Notes: generated from the letters alone by a model not told the origin. A stretch of DNA of 42,811 bases from JBELHO01 sp042091375 (GCA_042091375.1 JBELHO010000027.1:1-42811), one strand, 5' to 3'. Positions 16,220 through 24,876 are shown, counted from the stretch's first letter. Translations and numbers: made by a program.

Positions 16220-17431
16220 TTACCATAAATCAAGTAGCTCTATCGCTAATGGCAGGGTCAGCAATGTGATCACCGCCTGAGCTACCTTGCTGTGCAGCGA
16301 TGAATCGACTCTCGGCCGCTTGCCCACTAACATGCCAGCCAATGCATTGTATTTGCATATGAGTAACAACAATAAACAAATCAAAGTGCTGAACAGTAAA
16401 GTAAGCAGCAATGAAAACATTGCTGATAGTTCTAGGCTTGCGATTAAAAAGGCGATAACAATTAACACGCTTTGATGGATGACATACAACGGGAAAACAT
16501 ACCTGTTTGCATCACTTATTAGTGCAGATGGTTTACTAAACAGCCGGTTAGCAATGGCGAGAATGGCGATCAAACTGACAATTTTCGATACATTGTATGC
16601 AAGTACGGCAAGGTAAAGAATGAGATCATCACCAGTTTGCTGATGATCTAACCAAAAGCCAAGCTGATAGGCTACCACTAGGCACCCCGCGGCAATAATA
16701 ATGATCTTGAATTGCTGTTTCAGCCATTGCCAAAATTGCGCAGACACACCAAATAAATAGCCGAATAACAGGCAAGTAAAGCCATAGAGGTCTCGCTTTA
16801 GATCGCTATTATCAAGGTTGGAGATTATCAGTGAAATGGCGATTAATACACTAAGCCACTTTACATTGAATGTATTATGACGCCTGTGCAATTGACCAAG
16901 AGGATATTGCAGAATGACCAAAACAAACATAAAGCGCCACAGTGAGCGAAGAAACCACAGGTGATTGACATCAATGTGGTGCCAAATTCCCGCACTAAAG
17001 CCGTCAAAATAACTATTTGAGCCAAAATAAAAATGCACCAGAAAGGCCTGAAAACTAGTACTAATCACTCCTTTTTGGGTCATTTCAACGAAAAGTTGCA
17101 CGGGAACCACAAATAAAATCCCAAAAAATAAGGGCAATAAAATAGCATTGCTTCGGTTAGTGAGTAAAAATACACTGCCCCATTTTTTCTGCATTGCGTA
17201 GAGAGAGGTACCAGATATAAACCAAAGCAAGCCCATTCGCCATGGAGAGCTTAACATCATTACATGTTGTAACCAGATCCAGTTGCTATCTTGTTTATAA
17301 TGGAAATGCCAATCTGGCACCCAAATCATGCCAAGGTGGTACAAAAAAAGTATAACAACAGCGATCACCCTGAGGTGATCAAGCGCTATAATTCTCGATG
17401 AATTTGCCGCTGCGATGTTTTGTTGAGTCAT
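16220..17431 (-). CDS. Membrane acyltransferase (acyltransferase 3 / OpgC-like)
   Basis: 403 residues, about ten hydrophobic helices, beginning RIIALDHLRVIAVVILFLYH, the conserved amino-terminal signature of the acyltransferase-3 family with its helix-1 histidine. Members move acyl groups across or onto extracytoplasmic carbohydrates, for example OpgC on periplasmic glucans. The substrate here cannot be told. It is divergent from a membrane-bound LytTR regulator with about 135 bases between start codons, which suggests that the regulator controls it. No other polysaccharide genes are near. Confidence 0.85.
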   Translation of the reverse strand: MTQQNIAAANSSRIIALDHLRVIAVVILFLYHLGMIWVPDWHFHYKQDSNWIWLQHVMMLSSPWRMGLLWFISGTSLYAMQKKWGSVFLLTNRSNAILLPLFFGILFVVPVQLFVEMTQKGVISTSFQAFLVHFYFGSNSYFDGFSAGIWHHIDVNHLWFLRSLWRFMFVLVILQYPLGQLHRRHNTFNVKWLSVLIAISLIISNLDNSDLKRDLYGFTCLLFGYLFGVSAQFWQWLKQQFKIIIIAAGCLVVAYQLGFWLDHQQTGDDLILYLAVLAYNVSKIVSLIAILAIANRLFSKPSALISDANRYVFPLYVIHQSVLIVIAFLIASLELSAMFSLLLTLLFSTLICLLLLLICKYNALAGMLVGKRPRVDSSLHSKVAQAVITLLTLPLAIELLDLW

Positions 17432-17568
17432 TTTATCCCTTTACCCTGTTTGCCAATTAGAGGGCTATACCTTTGTCATTGGATGCATTAACCTATTTAC
17501 TATGTTATTGAAAGTCATTGAAATTGTGATGTGTGGCAGAAAAATGTGACGAAAGGAAGAGACTAAAA

Positions 17569-18432
17569 TTGTTAGATAAAAAACTGTTTCAAAGGTACCA
17601 AACAGGCATTACTCTGCTGTTATTAAGTACTTATTTTGCAATTAATGGATTGGTTAACTCAACTAGCGTATTAATGGAAGCAATGAGAGAGCCCATATTG
17701 CCTTTTGAACAATGGGAACCTTTTGTTTGGGAATTTTCCAGCGCTATTGGCAGTTTTCTGCTTGTCGTCTGGCTATCGGGTGCCTTAAGGAAATTTCCTT
17801 GGCATTGGCAACGTCCTATAGTTAGTTTTGCTCAATACAGTCTTTTGGCTCTGCTATTTTCTGCCGCTCATATTGGCTTTATGATCTTCTCAAGAGAAAT
17901 AATTTACTTTTTTATGGACAGAGAATATCAATTTGCGGTTGGGTTAGCCGAGTGGCAGTTCGAACTTTTATACGAACTCAGTAAAAATATTTGGTCTTTC
18001 ATTTTCTTTGTCATTTTGATCTGGAGCTATCGCTATATTATTGCCCAATGGCTAGGTGATGCCAAAGACATCACAGTTGAACATAAACATAACGACCTAG
18101 AAACTGAGCAAGCAACAGAAACTAACTTACTACTGATAAAAAAACTTGGACAAGAGTTTCTTGTCAATAAAAATGAGATTGAATGGATTGAATCATCTGG
18201 TAATTATTTGAATTTACATATTGGCGGTAAAGTATTCCCAATGCGTGAAACCTTTAAATCTTTTTTAGCAAAAAATCCCCATATTGCCTTTAAACGGGTG
18301 CATCGCTCATATGCTGTTAATTTACACTATGTTAGTCATTTAACTTTGACCACAAGTGGTGATGGTAAGATTGAATTAACCTCAGGGGAGATGGTTAAAA
18401 TGTCTAGAAGATACAAGCTGCAACTTGACTAA
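17569..18432 (+). CDS. Membrane-anchored LytTR-domain transcription regulator
   Basis: 287 residues from TTG 17569, chosen because AAGGAAGA (17553-17560) sits 8 bases ahead; an in-frame GTG at 17533 has no such site. Four hydrophobic helices fill roughly the first 150 residues (TGITLLLLSTYFAINGLV; FSSAIGSFLLVVWLSG; SLLALLFSAAHIGFMIF; NIWSFIFFVILIWSY). A LytTR DNA-binding domain follows from about residue 190, with the typical IEWIESSGNYLNLHI, FKRVHRSYAVNLHYV and MSRRYK blocks. There is no receiver domain, so the membrane part probably senses or is restrained directly. It faces the acyltransferase gene, its likely target. Confidence 0.88.
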   Translation: MLDKKLFQRYQTGITLLLLSTYFAINGLVNSTSVLMEAMREPILPFEQWEPFVWEFSSAIGSFLLVVWLSGALRKFPWHWQRPIVSFAQYSLLALLFSAAHIGFMIFSREIIYFFMDREYQFAVGLAEWQFELLYELSKNIWSFIFFVILIWSYRYIIAQWLGDAKDITVEHKHNDLETEQATETNLLLIKKLGQEFLVNKNEIEWIESSGNYLNLHIGGKVFPMRETFKSFLAKNPHIAFKRVHRSYAVNLHYVSHLTLTTSGDGKIELTSGEMVKMSRRYKLQLD

Positions 18433-18453
18433 CTCTGCTTCCTAGAGGTAGGT

Positions 18454-18782
18454 ATGGGACATTGCACTTTCAATTTTGCTAGCATCGAAGCAGGTAGACA
18501 ACAGTAAATTCAATTTGCCCACCTGTGTTTTGAAGGGCCTTTAACCTTCAATGTTGCCTTCCCTAAAAGCTACTTTAAAAATGAAGAAAAATCATCTGTA
18601 GTGATGTTTGACTTTTCTTCTAAAGCTGTTGTTTTAGAGGGGAGTCTAGTGTCGAGTATTGTTCAAAGAGTTTTAAAAAACAACCTTTAGATGCTGTAAA
18701 AACAAGGTTAGTAGATGAATGGGTGAAATATTGTGAACACTTATCTGCCGAGCAGGAGTCATGCAGAAATGTAATGTTTTGA
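18454..18782 (+). pseudogene. Broken gene: in-frame stop plus frameshift
   Basis: From ATG 18454, preceded by AGAGGTAGG, a frame reads 17 codons, meets TAA at 18505-18507, then continues in the same frame (IQFAHLCFEGPLTFNVAFPK...) to a stop at 18688-18690. Adding one A to the six-A run at 18675-18680 shifts into a frame that continues QPLDAVKTRLVDEWVKYCEH and ends at TGA 18780-18782. Both parts have protein-like composition, so together they look like one protein of about 108 residues that has lost its frame. I do not recognise it. It lies directly after the LytTR gene. A sequencing error in the A run could explain the shift but not the stop. Confidence 0.5.
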
Positions 18783-18795
18783 GGATAATGACAGA

Positions 18796-19593
18796 CTACA
18801 AGCCGTCTATTCCTGAAAAGGCCTTTTCAGTAACCAAACCTGCACTTGCTCGCCGGATGCGCTCTGATTTCAACAACGCAATAAGCGCACCACTTAAATT
18901 GCTATTCATGGTCCTGTCTAATGAGCCCAGCACTGCTGAGGAACGGCTACCTTGTGTCGATAAATAGTCATAAATTTCCTCTAGTGTTGGAATGTAGGCA
19001 GCAAATGGCAGAAGTGCAGCCATGGCATCCACTGAATTTTTATTTTGTTTATTAAAAATAAAAGCGATACAGGACATTAAATCTTGGTCGATACACCTTT
19101 GCTGTTGTTGATAACATTTCAACAAAAATCGAAAAACCGACAAAGACTTACTCACGGTAAGACTCATTAACAGAGGCGATTCTTTATTATTGGAATAGCA
19201 AAAAATATTGGCTTTCTTAGTGTGTAACAGCTTTACCACCGCTAGGTCACCCCGTTGGGCAGCGACATGCATAGCACTGATCCCCATTGGTGTTGTTAGG
19301 TTGATATCTACCTGCTTTTCAACTAACCACTCGATCGTTTGCAGCTCACAATATAAACAGGCGTAGATAAACGGGGTAAAACCATTTTGGTTATATGGCA
19401 GGGTTAAGTCCATTCCTGCGTGATAAAATACCTCTAAAAGCGATAAATCATTGCTCTTGAGGGCGTCGTATAAAACAGGTATGCCAAGGTGATTTAAATC
19501 TTGAGGAGTATCGCCCAACGCAATGCGCTGCTGGATGTATTGTAGATTCTTGGTTTGGATGGCTAGTTCAAGTGGCGTGCTTAATATTGGCAT
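18796..19593 (-). CDS. Ankyrin-repeat protein
   Basis: 265 residues with about five ankyrin-type helix pairs over residues 4-165. The best match is GISAMHVAAQRGDLAVVKLL, close to the consensus G-TPLH-AA-GH---V-LLL; NGFTPFIYACLYCELQTIEW is another. The last 100 residues are helical and unlike ankyrin. There is no signal peptide, so it is probably a cytoplasmic protein-binding adaptor. Its start codon lies inside the end of the VWA gene (13-base overlap), so the two are translationally coupled and likely work together. Function is unknown. Confidence 0.82.
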   Translation of the reverse strand: MPILSTPLELAIQTKNLQYIQQRIALGDTPQDLNHLGIPVLYDALKSNDLSLLEVFYHAGMDLTLPYNQNGFTPFIYACLYCELQTIEWLVEKQVDINLTTPMGISAMHVAAQRGDLAVVKLLHTKKANIFCYSNNKESPLLMSLTVSKSLSVFRFLLKCYQQQQRCIDQDLMSCIAFIFNKQNKNSVDAMAALLPFAAYIPTLEEIYDYLSTQGSRSSAVLGSLDRTMNSNLSGALIALLKSERIRRASAGLVTEKAFSGIDGL

Positions 19594-21197
19594 AAATCGA
19601 TAATTGTTCCTTCGCGAATTTCAGCGACTTCAGCAAAATCTGCAACAGCACGCTTAAATGACTTTACCTGCAAAGAGGGTGGAGATAAAAATAAAATATT
19701 AGGTAATACTGCTGGTAACGAATGTCGTAATGGCGGCTTATCGACAAGGTCACTGAAATAGATAAGGGTGTGAAAATCTTCTTGTTTAAAGTCATCTTTA
19801 TTCTCGGCCCAGGTAAAAATCTCTTGCAAAACACGCCCTATATCGGTTCCTCCTCGCCCCTCTACTTGGAAGTTTTCAGGCAAGGTTAAGCACTCATCCT
19901 GAGAGAACTCTACTATGTTGCCGCGCAGAGTGGTGTCGGCGGTAAACATATACAATTGGTTCATATTATTAGATTCAAGCGCAACAAGGTTAGAAATTTC
20001 GCCAATGAAGCTCTCTAACATCTCCTTTGAAACTGAACCAGAGGCATCGATGACACAAACGATGTTATTACTCGGTGATGCGGGTATTGGAGAGCCAATG
20101 TAAAGAGGGGAATTCAAGCCCATCTGTTCAGGTGATATGAAGTAAATATCATCGGGAATTTCGTCGCTGTGTTGGTAATGCATTCCATTACCAACAATTA
20201 ATTGGTTTAAACGAGTCTTCCAAGAAAGATGTGCGGTGCTCTCACTGTCAACTGATTCAGCAAAAGCTGTTTCCAGATGCTCTCCTTTCATTGTTCCACC
20301 TGATGGTGTGTTTCTGCGAAGATCTGCAGCTGTTTGAATATCCCCAGATAAATTTAATTGACTGATAACGTCGAGTTGTTGATAAGCCGGTTTGTCGTTC
20401 GGATCGGGCATTTTTAAGCATTTGCGAATATGGCTTAGATCATTTTTGTCCAGTACTTCAGCAAGTTGATCCGCATCGATCATATGGCCATGGATATCTT
20501 GTACGCTGCCGCGCTTATCCTGCGCTTTAGAGACTGGAGCAAGTAAATCGTCTTTGAGTTTATCTTTTATCTCTTCGACCAAAGGTGCAGCAGTTTCTGG
20601 TGGGTTGTCCCATAAATCAAAAAGAATATTTTCTTCACTGGCATCGGCATAACGCGCTATCTCTTCTGGCCGAGTCCCCCAAGCAGAATCAAAAACATCA
20701 CCGGGTTGCAAAGTGTTATACGCTTTTAACAAGCGAATGTTTATGGCAATGTCTGTTGCTATAGCCCATAGCAAAGGAGGTGCTTGCGCCGGCATTCGCG
20801 CATGATGCCTAAATAAAATGTGCGATAATTCGTGCAAGAGTATTAAGATCATTGGATGATGTACAGTGTTGACACTTTCTATGTGCGATGAACTGATCAA
20901 TGACTTAAAAAACTCAGTGCTAACAAAAATCTGAATACCATCAGTAAAAGCTGTGCTACATAATCCGATCAGTGCCTTGTGATCGTATAAATGAAATGGG
21001 GTTCGTCGAGCCAATATAGAAAGTACACCAAATCTTGGTAACCCTGAGTCATCACTTTGAATGATGTAGCTACGAAGCTTCTGTAAAGGCAGGTTCCATG
21101 CTACTTGTCGATTTAGACGTGTTGTAGGCTGCTCGCCAAGTTCAGCGAAAATATGGCTGGCAGGGTTAAAATTTGGGCTGCTTTCATATTGTGACAT
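19581..21197 (-). CDS. Metallopeptidase-like/VWA protein (DUF2201 type)
   Basis: 538 residues in two domains. The N-terminal part carries HELSHILFRHH with an HExxH site at 122-126 and a second block, LLWAIATDIAINIRL, supplying a possible third ligand Asp149. This is the arrangement of the putative metallopeptidase domain in DUF2201 proteins. A charged linker (about 200-320) leads to a VWA-like domain with a MIDAS: Asp384, Ser386 and Ser388 in VCVIDASGSVS, Thr451 and Asp452 in GGTD, and Asp483 in YFSDL. Such proteins pair with MoxR-type AAA+ ATPases; here one is divergent, 275 bases away. The downstream ankyrin gene overlaps its end. Whether it cuts protein is not known. Confidence 0.88.
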   Translation of the reverse strand: MSQYESSPNFNPASHIFAELGEQPTTRLNRQVAWNLPLQKLRSYIIQSDDSGLPRFGVLSILARRTPFHLYDHKALIGLCSTAFTDGIQIFVSTEFFKSLISSSHIESVNTVHHPMILILLHELSHILFRHHARMPAQAPPLLWAIATDIAINIRLLKAYNTLQPGDVFDSAWGTRPEEIARYADASEENILFDLWDNPPETAAPLVEEIKDKLKDDLLAPVSKAQDKRGSVQDIHGHMIDADQLAEVLDKNDLSHIRKCLKMPDPNDKPAYQQLDVISQLNLSGDIQTAADLRRNTPSGGTMKGEHLETAFAESVDSESTAHLSWKTRLNQLIVGNGMHYQHSDEIPDDIYFISPEQMGLNSPLYIGSPIPASPSNNIVCVIDASGSVSKEMLESFIGEISNLVALESNNMNQLYMFTADTTLRGNIVEFSQDECLTLPENFQVEGRGGTDIGRVLQEIFTWAENKDDFKQEDFHTLIYFSDLVDKPPLRHSLPAVLPNILFLSPPSLQVKSFKRAVADFAEVAEIREGTIIDLCQY

Positions 21198-21472
21198 GGT
21201 TATTTCACTGCGATTAATGCTATTGGATCAGTTTAACGAATTGATTAAAATAAACGATGCTTTGTAATATCTGCGACAGTTTGATGAGGTGAAAATGCTC
21301 TCACACCATCAATCGCTATTTCAAGGCTACTATTTTAGATCACTTTGTAGATTTAGTATAAGCTTTCCTATCAACGCCTGCTTATGTAGATACGCGCGAA
21401 CTAACCACTTGAGATCAATTTATAAAATTATCAACTGCAACTGAGGTAAACATTAACACAACGAGTAAAAAT

Positions 21473-23005
21473 ATGACAAAACAACAAGAATTACCTTTAA
21501 AAGAAGCAACCACAGACATTATTGTAGATCGTCTTATCTTAGACATGCTGCAGAAGTTTCACACAGGAGGTGTTAACAAAGATCTCGATGAGCACATCAT
21601 AAACGCATGGCTTTTGTCTCGTGGAACCGATTTTCTTGCTCGTTCAGTCACACCAACCTATTTAAGAGGTTTTCCCGGGCAAGGAAAAACAACTAGCTAT
21701 CGCATTGCCGCAATGCGTGTCGCTGAGATGTTGGATATGGAATTTGTGATGAATCCTGATGAGCAATTCACCCCCACGGGAAAGGAGTTGCTTTTTGTCG
21801 TTCAAGAGCTCTCAGGTCAGGTATCAGCGGTTGATTTTGGCGGCATACCCAATGTGCAAACCTTTGTCGCACCTAACGGCGAATCGCAAGCGTTTATGAC
21901 CAAAATACCCAACAAGCGTCTGGCTGCTCTCAAATTCGCAGGAGCTTCTGTACTGCTTCTCGATGACTTCTCTAATGCTTCACCTAACATTCAAAATGTC
22001 GCTTTATCAATACTGACCGAAAACCGATTTCAGGGTTTAGATTTGGGCAACACCCTTGTTGGAGCCACAGGAAACCTTGGAGCGAGTGATGGAACACACG
22101 TCAGCTCTACCTCAAACGCTATTGTCACCCGTGTGGCCAATTTTTTGGTGGTAGATACCATAGATCATTGGATATCACGGACGCAATTAGAATTTGCCGA
22201 TGAGGTCGGTGATGGCGGCGTTTCAAGCTTTTTGCGCAGGTATCCAGACTTGTTTCATGCCCCCAAATCAAATCGCGATGGTGTTCCTTACCCTTGCCCT
22301 CGGGCGTGGAGTTTATTTGTTCCCAAATTAAGGGAAATTCTATTTTATTTTAAACAGAAAAAACAACAAACACCTGATTTTAGCTTCCCGTTTGATGAGT
22401 TAGAATCTGAGGCCTCGGGCTTCCTTGGCCTAGAAGTGTCGAATCGACTGGCGATTTACTTTTTATCTTTCATGCAAACCAGTGATCCACTTGCTAAGCG
22501 CCTGGTTGAGTCTGGCCAATGGTCGGCGGCAGATCGAAGCGTCTTTGATCAAGAATACGCCAATGGCTACGCTGCTAGCTCTCAGCAGTTTGGATATCAA
22601 TTTATGACTGCCTTGGCCGATTATACAGCAAAGGCATTTATTGATGATTTACCAGCAAAAAACAACTGGCGAAAAACAGCAAAAGCCCTAGCAAATGGTT
22701 TGTACGGTCAGCGCATTGATCACGCATTAATTTGTTATGGTGCCCATTACTTTGCGATCAGAATAATCTTATTGGCTGAATCTTCAAATACAGATACCCA
22801 AGAGATCGGCAAGCTTGATGAAAAGGGCCGCCCTGATCTCAATGAATCTTTTTTGATCTTCATCGCCCAAGAAATTGCTCAGTTACCGATAGCCGTTGAA
22901 CGAACCAGTTCAGCTGACGATGGGCGTGTTATGCGCTTAATGGATGAAACCTTTTGCGAAATCGTCAGCCATTTTCGAGGTTATCAAAGGCAAAGTTACG
23001 GCTAA
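21473..23005 (+). CDS. MoxR-like AAA+ ATPase
   Basis: 510 residues. Walker A is GFPGQGKT at 66-73, Walker B is LLLDDF at 161-166, and a sensor-1-like TGN lies at 199-201 after NTLVGA. The PNIQNVALSILTENRF segment, just after Walker B, resembles the MoxR pattern of an ATPase that selects among preparations of partner complexes. The C-terminal 280 residues are helical and not otherwise recognisable. It is divergent from the VWA/metallopeptidase gene, whose family typically sits with such an ATPase. The likely role is ATP-driven remodelling of a target held by the VWA and ankyrin partners. The target is unknown. Confidence 0.85.
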   Translation: MTKQQELPLKEATTDIIVDRLILDMLQKFHTGGVNKDLDEHIINAWLLSRGTDFLARSVTPTYLRGFPGQGKTTSYRIAAMRVAEMLDMEFVMNPDEQFTPTGKELLFVVQELSGQVSAVDFGGIPNVQTFVAPNGESQAFMTKIPNKRLAALKFAGASVLLLDDFSNASPNIQNVALSILTENRFQGLDLGNTLVGATGNLGASDGTHVSSTSNAIVTRVANFLVVDTIDHWISRTQLEFADEVGDGGVSSFLRRYPDLFHAPKSNRDGVPYPCPRAWSLFVPKLREILFYFKQKKQQTPDFSFPFDELESEASGFLGLEVSNRLAIYFLSFMQTSDPLAKRLVESGQWSAADRSVFDQEYANGYAASSQQFGYQFMTALADYTAKAFIDDLPAKNNWRKTAKALANGLYGQRIDHALICYGAHYFAIRIILLAESSNTDTQEIGKLDEKGRPDLNESFLIFIAQEIAQLPIAVERTSSADDGRVMRLMDETFCEIVSHFRGYQRQSYG

Positions 23006-23244
23006 GTAACTTGCCGTTTAGTCAGTGATAGCAATTACTTTTTGAGCAAGCGGTATTAATTTCCATTAAATTCAAGCGTATTAGTGTGAAACTCAGTGCC
23101 AATTGCAAAGTGAATAAAAACAACAACGAAAATGTTGATCTTGCACATGACAAAGAGCTAATTTTAAAAATGATCAACGACTGATCTTGTGATCTTTTGT
23201 CGACGGATTTAATTGCTAAAGTCAGCTTTAATAAAAAATATTAC

Positions 23245-23276
23245 TTGACTCCGTACCTATGTACAGAGATTAGAAT
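23245..23276 (+). promoter_or_regulatory. MerR-type promoter and operator
   Basis: A -35 TTGACT (23245-23250) and -10 TAGAAT (23271-23276) are 20 bp apart, longer than the usual 17. The dyad CTCCGTAC-CTAT-GTACAGAG (23249-23268) fills the spacer. An over-long spacer containing a CCGTAC/GTACxG dyad is the signature of metal-responsive MerR-family promoters. It lies 11 bases before the MerR gene, on the same strand, so it should be autoregulated. Confidence 0.85.
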
Positions 23277-23287
23277 AGGAAACTGAA

Positions 23288-23713
23288 ATGAAGAATCACA
23301 GTTCAATGACAATTGGTGGGTTGGCGAAAGCGGCTGATGTAGGTGTAGAAACAATCCGTTTTTACCAACGCAAATCGCTCATCGAACAACCCCCTAAAAT
23401 CAACGGTTTCCGCAAGTATAGCGGTGAATATGTGCGATTGATCAAACTTATCAAGAGATTACAAAACGTTGGTTTTACTTTGGATGAGATTAAAGAATTT
23501 CTTGTATTTGATGGGTGTTGCATTGCATCAACAGAAGTCGTTCGTCAAAAATCTCTGACTAAAATTAAAGAGATCAATGGCAAGATTGCNNNNNNNNNNN
23601 NNNNNNNNNNNNNNNNNNNNNNNNNNNNNNNNNNNNNNNNNNNNNNNNNNNNNNNNNNNNNNNNNNNNNNNNNNNNNNNNNNNNNNNNNTGTATAGATTC
23701 AGATTGCTGCTAG
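23288..23713 (+). CDS. MerR-family metal-responsive regulator, interrupted by a scaffold gap
   Basis: The ATG follows AGGA at 23277-23280. Residues 1-100 are clear MerR: MTIGGLAKAADVGVETIRFY (helix-turn-helix), the KSLIEQPPKINGFRKYSGEYV wing, and LQNVGFTLDEIKEFL, then FDGCCIAS with Cys77 and Cys78. Cys78 aligns with the first mercury-binding cysteine region of MerR. Positions 23590-23689 are 100 N, so the dimerisation helix and metal loop are missing. After the gap a frame reads CIDSDCC and stops. It may be the C terminus of this regulator or of a different metal gene hidden in the gap. Mercury or lead type is more likely than copper or redox type. Confidence 0.75.
   Translation: MKNHSSMTIGGLAKAADVGVETIRFYQRKSLIEQPPKINGFRKYSGEYVRLIKLIKRLQNVGFTLDEIKEFLVFDGCCIASTEVVRQKSLTKIKEINGKIXXXXXXXXXXXXXXXXXXXXXXXXXXXXXXXXXXCIDSDCC
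23590..23689. other. Scaffold gap (100 N)
   Basis: Exactly 100 N, the placeholder length used for gaps of unknown size. The real distance, and the genes across it, cannot be inferred; it falls inside the MerR-like gene. Confidence 0.98.
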
Positions 23714-23727
23714 ATAAAATCAAGTAT

Positions 23728-23755
23728 CCTCCGAGACACTTCTTCGGGGGTATTT
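23728..23755 (+). terminator. Terminator after the MerR region
   Basis: CCTCCGA (23728-23734) pairs with TCGGGGG (23744-23750) with one G-U pair, and is followed by TATTTT. It ends the transcript coming out of the scaffold gap 15 bases after the stop codon. Confidence 0.65.
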
Positions 23756-24171
23756 TGCAATTTTTGTTACTGTTGGTATTGAGTCAGAAACGCTGCCTTT
23801 GACGTAGATTACTTTTTTGGGGATCACCCTCCTTGCTAAAGAGGTCTTATTTACCTAGATCACAATCTAATTAAGATCGATAGTATAATGACCAAGCAAT
23901 TAAGTTACGGACGTAAATCGTTTTAAATTATTGACATATTCACATGGTGGGCAATTTTGTACTTGTCAAATAGTGAATCAATGACATTGACAGCGGATCG
24001 CAATATGTAAGCATACGGAGTAAAAGTGTCAATTTTATAGCTTTACCTAATGCAACTTTAAACAACCTTTTAACCACGTGATTTTGTTTTACAATTTATT
24101 TTGGCTTAATTTATGCTAGAATTCCATTAAGGATCCCATTAAGAATTATTGCTAACTCTTGGAGTAAAAAT
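23756..24171. other. Spacer before the PEP-CTERM gene
   Basis: About 415 AT-rich bases without a credible gene on either strand. Two near-copies of CCATTAAG (around 24123 and 24137) lie just before the next gene's ribosome binding site. I could not fix a promoter with confidence. Confidence 0.4.
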
Positions 24172-24876
24172 ATGACATTTGTAAGAACACTCAATAAAGT
24201 ACTGATAACTATCATTGCACTTATTAGCTTGTCAGCAAATGCAACAATTATTTTAGCAACAGACTTTAATGATCGAACAGTGATTGGCGATACCGCTAGC
24301 GACTTAAACTGGACTTACTATGGTATTAGCACTCCTGGAGATCTGTCAGCAGACTTTAGCCTTTTTACTACATCACAAGCTAGTGATTTATTTGTGGTAA
24401 ATTCAAATATTGTCAATGAGTCCCCATGGACTGTTGATATCAGTTTAAATGTATTGTCTGAGGAACTTAGCGAGCTTGTACTCTCTCTGGATGCGTTCAT
24501 TTTTTCGAATCATGGCCTCCCACAAGGAGTACAGAGAAACCTCGATTTAACTGCAAACCTTCTTAACTCGAGCAACGATATTATCAGTTCGATCCGTTTA
24601 GATGATATTTACGCTAATAATGGCGCTTTTCTGAGTTCAATGCCAAATGGATCGTCAGTTGAATTCGATTTCATCGGTGCAAGGTTACTCGCCAACAACA
24701 CATACACCTTAAGAATTTTTGCTGAAGGGCAAGGATATGGAAACAATGCAGGATTTGACAACCTTCAATTAGTCGCAAAGGTTCCAGAGCCTTTGCCTGT
24801 AATTTTTTTAGCAATTGGTCTAATAACAATAGCTTTGCGCAAGAGATCTATAATAACGACTATTAAAAAAAATTAG
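24172..24876 (+). CDS. PEP-CTERM sorting-domain exported protein
   Basis: 234 residues. An N-terminal signal peptide (VLITIIALISLSANA, cleavage near 25) is followed by a beta-rich body of about 180 residues. The C terminus is a full PEP-CTERM signal: VPEP, then a hydrophobic helix (LPVIFLAIGLITIAL), then a basic end (RKRS). The signal is recognised by exosortase XrtA-type enzymes, which release the protein to the surface or exopolysaccharide matrix. The body has no recognised catalytic domain. TTGGAG precedes the ATG. Neither an exosortase nor an exopolysaccharide cluster is nearby. A strong terminator follows. Confidence 0.9.
   Translation: MTFVRTLNKVLITIIALISLSANATIILATDFNDRTVIGDTASDLNWTYYGISTPGDLSADFSLFTTSQASDLFVVNSNIVNESPWTVDISLNVLSEELSELVLSLDAFIFSNHGLPQGVQRNLDLTANLLNSSNDIISSIRLDDIYANNGAFLSSMPNGSSVEFDFIGARLLANNTYTLRIFAEGQGYGNNAGFDNLQLVAKVPEPLPVIFLAIGLITIALRKRSIITTIKKN

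Noticed and set aside
23086..23184. A 32-codon GTG-initiated frame upstream of merR
   Set aside because: No ribosome binding site, no recognisable product, asparagine/lysine-rich as expected from AT-rich DNA.
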